Part shown: positions 42,782-46,398 of the stretch, piece by piece
Layout of the letters: every line of letters begins with the position of its first letter
Position numbering within the stretch: position 1 is the stretch's first letter
DNA from: Nevskia sp.
Lineage (GTDB): Bacteria > Pseudomonadota > Gammaproteobacteria > Nevskiales > Nevskiaceae
Assembly (NCBI GenBank): GCA_023229645.1
Contig: JALNYU010000028.1
Span: forward strand, 1 to 46,398
Length of the DNA: 46,398 bases
Direction of reading: 5' to 3'
The notes under the pieces: generated by a model
Database searches by the model: none
What the model was told of the DNA's origin: nothing
What the model saw: only the letters and a program-made list of their open reading frames with translations
Position numbers and translations under genes: made by a program

Positions 42782-43276
42782 TCACTTTCTGCGCGGCATG
42801 AATGGGCACTTCGGAGGTTGCCCAATTCGACCGTTACGGGCATAGGTCTTTGCTTTCGCGTTGTGTTCTGTCACTGCCTTGGCACTCAGAATTTCTAAGT
42901 GAATCTTTGGGTACGCTCCAAGCGCCTTTTTTCCGAAACGCTTGATAACGAGTTTCGTGCTTTCGAGACACTGCTCGGTAAATTTGACTCCACTCTCAGG
43001 AACGACAAGGTATGCCTGAGTGCAGCCGCCAGATGAAAGTGCGGTAAGCAGGCTTAACAGCGACTTGAAAATGGTGTTGTTTGAGACCGTGGTTTCCACC
43101 TCGAAGACTAGCTTGCCTTTGCCCTTATGAGGTTGCGCAATCAGGTCAGGTAGAAACTTCTTGAGGTCCGGATCGTGCGATGGGTCCTTCTTACGTTTGT
43201 GGATGGCATATCCGTGCGTTTGCCCGATCAACTCCAGAGCATTTATCAGACTTCCCTGAGTTCTAAGATCAGTCAC
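42782..43276 (-). CDS. Small PD-(D/E)XK-like protein, third gene of defence cassette
   Basis: The start chosen is the GTG at 43276, with GGAGGGGAC immediately upstream, giving 164 residues (MTDLRTQGSLINALELIGQ); an earlier TTG at 43297 includes the ribosome site itself. The core FLPDLIAQPHKGKGKLVFEV followed by E has the look of a PD-(D/E)XK nuclease site in which PD is followed by E-x-E, as in some restriction enzymes where Lys is replaced. NNTIFKSLLSLLTALS and AYLVVPESG follow, like the helix and strand after such a core. The enzyme assignment is tentative. It lies 48 bp downstream of the Mrr-like gene in the same direction. Confidence 0.55.
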   Translation of the reverse strand: MTDLRTQGSLINALELIGQTHGYAIHKRKKDPSHDPDLKKFLPDLIAQPHKGKGKLVFEVETTVSNNTIFKSLLSLLTALSSGGCTQAYLVVPESGVKFTEQCLESTKLVIKRFGKKALGAYPKIHLEILSAKAVTEHNAKAKTYARNGRIGQPPKCPFMPRRK

Positions 43277-43324
43277 GTCCCCTCCGAGTAAAAACAAAAA
43301 AGATAACCGAGATGCAGCTTGCCG

Positions 43325-44230
43325 CTACTCAACGACGAATACGGGTTGAAGTCCTTGTCCGGGTCGATTTACAAAGAGCATCCGGCCATTAAGGCGTCCG
43401 GTCCTGACCGCAGCAACCGCAGCACTGGCAATTTCGTCGCCAGCTATGTCCGCGTACTGCATGAGTTCAAACGGGACAAAAGTGCTTTTGATCTCGTAAT
43501 CGAAGGTGACCAGCAAGCTCACCACGTCGTAGTGCTGCGCCGTTTCGTCGTCTCTCACCACCATGCCCCTCGGAGCCATAAACCGCACCGCATGCTTACC
43601 ACTCCCCTCAGGGAATTGGCTCGGCGGAAGCTTTTCGAATTCGGCTCGAGCGAATGCCGCCATCTGCTCAATAGGGACCGGGTCTCCATCCATAAGCACG
43701 GTAATGGACCCGAATTTCAATTCCGGATCGTGCCCTTGCTGCACGAGGACATGCGTGTGGAGGATGTTGCGCTCAAGCACCTGGATTCCTGGTGCCAGAA
43801 GCCAGTTGAATGCGGTTGCCTGAGTGAGACTCAAGCAGCGAATACTGTGGTGCGCCGCCTTCTTCAGCGCAGTCCCGGTAAATCCCTTGGGAGATACCAT
43901 CACACCGACCGATATTTTTGTGTCTTCGCACTTGGAGTGAAAGGACTCGACGTCGTTGACCGTCACCTTGCGGGATCGATCGCGACATTCGATCGCGATC
44001 ACAGTCGTATGGTGACCGGCCGTAGCCGTAAGGACGACGTCATGCTCGCGCAGCGCGCCGGTCAGCCGATCGGGTATTCGTTTGGGCGACTCCACCTCGA
44101 CGCCCTGCTGGACGCCTAGCGCGCGTTCCAAGACGGCTATAAGCGCCTCTAGCGATCGCCCAAGCCGTGCGCGCCGGGGTTTCCCGGCCCTCACCCGGCC
44201 GGTGTGACGATTGGAGCGGCGGGGTGGCAT
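43325..44230 (-). CDS. Mrr-like restriction endonuclease-domain protein
   Basis: The 301-residue protein starts at an ATG with CGGAG upstream, 15 bp after the OLD gene. After a basic N-terminal tail (residues 1-25), residues ~25-135 form an Mrr-type nuclease domain: LEALIAVLERALG, REHDVVLTA, TTVIAIECRDRSRKVTVNDV, SVGVMVSPKGFTGTALKKAA. Acidic residues of the site are visible (DVV, IEC), but the usual Lys of E-x-K is Arg (ECR), a variant that may still be competent. The C-terminal ~160 residues are unrecognised and could recognise DNA or partner proteins. With the ATPase upstream it likely forms part of an antiphage system. Confidence 0.8.
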   Translation of the reverse strand: MPPRRSNRHTGRVRAGKPRRARLGRSLEALIAVLERALGVQQGVEVESPKRIPDRLTGALREHDVVLTATAGHHTTVIAIECRDRSRKVTVNDVESFHSKCEDTKISVGVMVSPKGFTGTALKKAAHHSIRCLSLTQATAFNWLLAPGIQVLERNILHTHVLVQQGHDPELKFGSITVLMDGDPVPIEQMAAFARAEFEKLPPSQFPEGSGKHAVRFMAPRGMVVRDDETAQHYDVVSLLVTFDYEIKSTFVPFELMQYADIAGDEIASAAVAAVRTGRLNGRMLFVNRPGQGLQPVFVVE

Positions 44231-44245
44231 CAGCGTCCGCTCCGG

Positions 44246-46264
44246 CTACTTCAGTGCCTTGTTGATCTTCTCGATCAGGGTGGTGAACTGCGCCTGCTCG
44301 CCAGCCGTCAGGTCACTGGAAGAGTGGTCGCGCGTCCACCGGACATACGCCTTGGCTAGCTTGTACTTCGAGAAACCGCCACCGGCGGCTTCGAGTAAAT
44401 CGACGATCGGTCGGGCAGGCTGCGCCGCTGCTGCCGCGGTGACGTCGACACTCAGCGCATCGTTGGCGATCTTGACCAAGGTGTCGCGCAGAAGGTCCTC
44501 GATTTCCGGCTTAATGACAGCGCCAGAATAGGCGTCCTTGGTCCGCAGAATCCCCTTATTTCCGAGCATGTGGACCAAGGTCTCCTGCTGCGCGGCCTGG
44601 TCACCGGCGGCGTCGGAATCGAGCAGGGCGGCGACCTTGAAGTTCTGAGCGTACAGAATGGTGGCGTAGTACACCACCTTGCCAGCGCTGGCGGCCATGA
44701 TCAGCGCGACCTTGTCATTCAGGTGGACCCCGCCTGCTGCACGCATCAGTGCGGAGGTGGCTTCCACGTACCAATAGTCGGTCAGCCCCTCGAGCACCAG
44801 ATTGCGCTCCTGGGTGAACAGGGTTTGCGCTAGGTCGTAGCCCAGGGCCTCCTGCAGCGGCAACAGCGCGGCCGGATCACCGGACGTCACCGTTGTATGC
44901 ACTTGGGTGCCTTGTTTCCGGTCGGTCATCTCCACCACCCGGACCAAATCTAATTCGTCCGGTCCGACCAAGAAGGGGGAATGGGTGGTGTAAAGGGTCT
45001 GGTTCGCACTGGATAGGCGGGTGATGGTCGAGCGGAATTCCCGCTGCTTGAGGCCGTGCAGGGACATGCCGGGTTCGTCCAGCAACAGGATCGCGTTCTG
45101 GTGCTTTCCAGCCGCTTCTGCAAAGAACACGACGAAGAACGACACCAGCCACTGGAAGCCCTCGGAGCGCTGGTGCAGCTCGATTTCGACGCCGAGGTCG
45201 TCCTCGACAACCACCTTCAAATACTGACCGTCGGCCCGGATGTGCAGCTTGTCCGCCTCCGCCCGACCTTCGCGCGGGTGCCATACGGAGCGGATTTCTT
45301 GGGTCAACTTCACGCTGGCAGCGTTGAGTTGGTACTGGCGCTGGTCAAGCTGATCGCGGTAGGTTTTCAGCGCGACCTCGTTTCCCGCGGGAGGCTCTGC
45401 CGCCCTTCCAAGGTTGGACAATTCCCGAGCGGTAAAGCCTAGGAGCTTCAGCAGACAAACATTGCCGTAGTCGTACTGCTTGTCGTCCAGAATATTGGTC
45501 TCAAGTCGCTGAGCCAGATGGTCGAGCTGAACCAGTGGTTTGACCCGGAAATAGTTGTTGAACAATACGAAGATCGGAATTCGGTCGTCCAAAGCGGCCA
45601 GCGCAGCTGCGCGGTCGAAATGAATGGCGGTAGCCGCCAGCAGGCTGTCGTAGCGCTTTTCTTCGGTTTCGTTACGCTCATCGATCAGCGGCAGTGCCTT
45701 GTCCAGCCAGGCTTTCAGTGTGGACGCCCGCTCACCCTCGATGGTAGTGGTGGTAGTCCACCCGTCGATAATTGTCGATAGGCCAGCGCTGGGCGCTGGC
45801 CCTCCAGGAGTGGCGGTTTCGGCCCGAGGGTCGATATAGGCGCTAAGACGGGCCAAGTCCTTTGTAACGGAGCCGTAGGTGGGCGCGGCCGGGACCTCAC
45901 CACGAAGCGAATGCCAGGCGCTGTTGTCCAACCGCCTGCCGAAGACATAAACGGCTTTGCGCATCGACTCGGGGATGGCCGCCCGATCCTCATCGTCGAG
46001 TTCGAACTCCACCTCGGTTACTGTGACGGACTTCGGGTCGACCACTTTGGTCGTGATGTCGTTGTACTTTGAGCGGGGGTAGTCCCGCAGTGCATCAAAT
46101 TTGGGCACTTCCGGCGGCGGATTGATCTGCTGGAGGGCCTGGAGTACTGCGGTCTTGCCGGCCTCATTGGGGCCAACCATGATGGTTTTGGCGTGCTCCA
46201 CATCGAACCAGCCGGTGTCGACGATGCTACGGTAATTGGTGACCCTGGCTCTTTTCAGTCGCAT
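44246..46264 (-). CDS. OLD-family ATP-dependent endonuclease (ABC ATPase plus TOPRIM)
   Basis: The protein has 672 residues from the ATG at 46264, preceded by GGGAGGAGAAAATTGCG; the open frame continues to 46288 but contains this ribosome site. The N-terminal ATPase has Walker A GPNEAGKT (residues 31-38). The second half has ILLLDEPGMSLHGLKQREF (near 395) and the His switch YTTHSPFLVGPDEL. The TOPRIM domain starts NLVLEGLTDYWYVEA (near 490) with DSDAAGD near 546. ATPase plus TOPRIM is the OLD/GajA plan; such enzymes nick or degrade DNA when phage is sensed. No UvrD-like helicase follows, so this is not Gabija. The downstream Mrr-like gene is 15 bp away, implying one operon. The promoter should lie in 46265-46398 or beyond. 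Confidence 0.9.
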   Translation of the reverse strand: MRLKRARVTNYRSIVDTGWFDVEHAKTIMVGPNEAGKTAVLQALQQINPPPEVPKFDALRDYPRSKYNDITTKVVDPKSVTVTEVEFELDDEDRAAIPESMRKAVYVFGRRLDNSAWHSLRGEVPAAPTYGSVTKDLARLSAYIDPRAETATPGGPAPSAGLSTIIDGWTTTTTIEGERASTLKAWLDKALPLIDERNETEEKRYDSLLAATAIHFDRAAALAALDDRIPIFVLFNNYFRVKPLVQLDHLAQRLETNILDDKQYDYGNVCLLKLLGFTARELSNLGRAAEPPAGNEVALKTYRDQLDQRQYQLNAASVKLTQEIRSVWHPREGRAEADKLHIRADGQYLKVVVEDDLGVEIELHQRSEGFQWLVSFFVVFFAEAAGKHQNAILLLDEPGMSLHGLKQREFRSTITRLSSANQTLYTTHSPFLVGPDELDLVRVVEMTDRKQGTQVHTTVTSGDPAALLPLQEALGYDLAQTLFTQERNLVLEGLTDYWYVEATSALMRAAGGVHLNDKVALIMAASAGKVVYYATILYAQNFKVAALLDSDAAGDQAAQQETLVHMLGNKGILRTKDAYSGAVIKPEIEDLLRDTLVKIANDALSVDVTAAAAAQPARPIVDLLEAAGGGFSKYKLAKAYVRWTRDHSSSDLTAGEQAQFTTLIEKINKALK

Positions 46265-46398
46265 CGCAATTTTCTCCTCCCACCCCAATACCGCGCAGCC
46301 CCGGAACGGGTCAGCTGGCCCGTACTAAGGTCTCATGACTCGGCCCCCTGTGGGGTCTGAACCCCGTCCCACAAGTTACAAAAATTATGGGGCGCTTT

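Noticed and set aside
1..46398. tRNA, rRNA and CRISPR arrays
   Set aside because: No cloverleaf-like segment ending in CCA, no rRNA-like conserved stretch and no regularly spaced direct repeats were seen when reading through; a covariance-model scan would settle it.

Overview
The window is about 46 kb of moderately GC-rich bacterial DNA. It most resembles a gammaproteobacterial chromosome near the replication terminus: it has a dif-like XerCD site, a filamentous phage of the kind that integrates at dif, a CrbS/CrbR-like acetate-switch two-component pair and a CstA carrier. A Xanthomonadales-like host is plausible, but no rRNA or ribosomal gene is present to confirm it.

Region 1, 1-4827: right part of an integrated filamentous (inovirus) prophage. 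In order it holds the tail of the ssDNA-binding protein, a small minor coat protein, the major coat protein, a textbook terminator, a 23-residue membrane peptide overlapping the adsorption protein gene, the pIII-like adsorption protein, a pVI-like (DUF2523) protein and the Zot/pI assembly ATPase. These are followed by a small convergent gene, a hairpin-rich gap that may hold the phage origin, a secreted DUF4124-like protein and a convergent HTH regulator. A dif-like site at 4800-4827 marks the phage-chromosome junction.

Region 2, 4988-13653: core-like metabolism. cstA reads leftward, divergent from crbS-crbR. A catalase gene follows, with a translationally coupled 65-residue metal-binding mini-protein, and then a flavin reductase-like gene.

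Region 3, 14012-38140: a sugar-phosphate and stress island. Genes for a PRC-barrel protein, gnd, zwf, tal, pgi and pgm read rightward, with 4-nt overlaps at three junctions. A 2953-residue cyclic beta-1,2-glucan synthase-like gene converges on them. Then come an SPFH membrane protein, a SHOCT protein, an unknown 87-residue protein coupled to transketolase, a second PRC-barrel paralogue and a baeRF3-like protein. The central genes can turn glucose-6-phosphate into NAD(P)H, pentoses or glucose-1-phosphate, the last being a precursor of UDP-glucose for the glucan synthase. Two copies of a ~175-206 bp repeat built from nested 15-bp inverted repeats lie at 14963-15168 and 38192-38365, in direct orientation around gnd to baeRF.

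Region 4, 38406-42446: a copper-type P1B ATPase with YHS and heavy-metal-binding modules, followed by a scar of decayed mobile DNA (IS1182-type transposase remnant, beheaded XRE/HigA-like antitoxin, truncated conjugation-type lytic transglycosylase).

Region 5, 42782-46264: a leftward three-gene cassette of an OLD-family ATPase/TOPRIM nuclease, an Mrr-like restriction endonuclease and a small PD-(D/E)XK-like protein. Tight spacing, the predicted activities and the scarred neighbourhood suggest an antiphage defence operon. I do not recognise this gene combination as a named system, and it is the best candidate here for an undescribed one.
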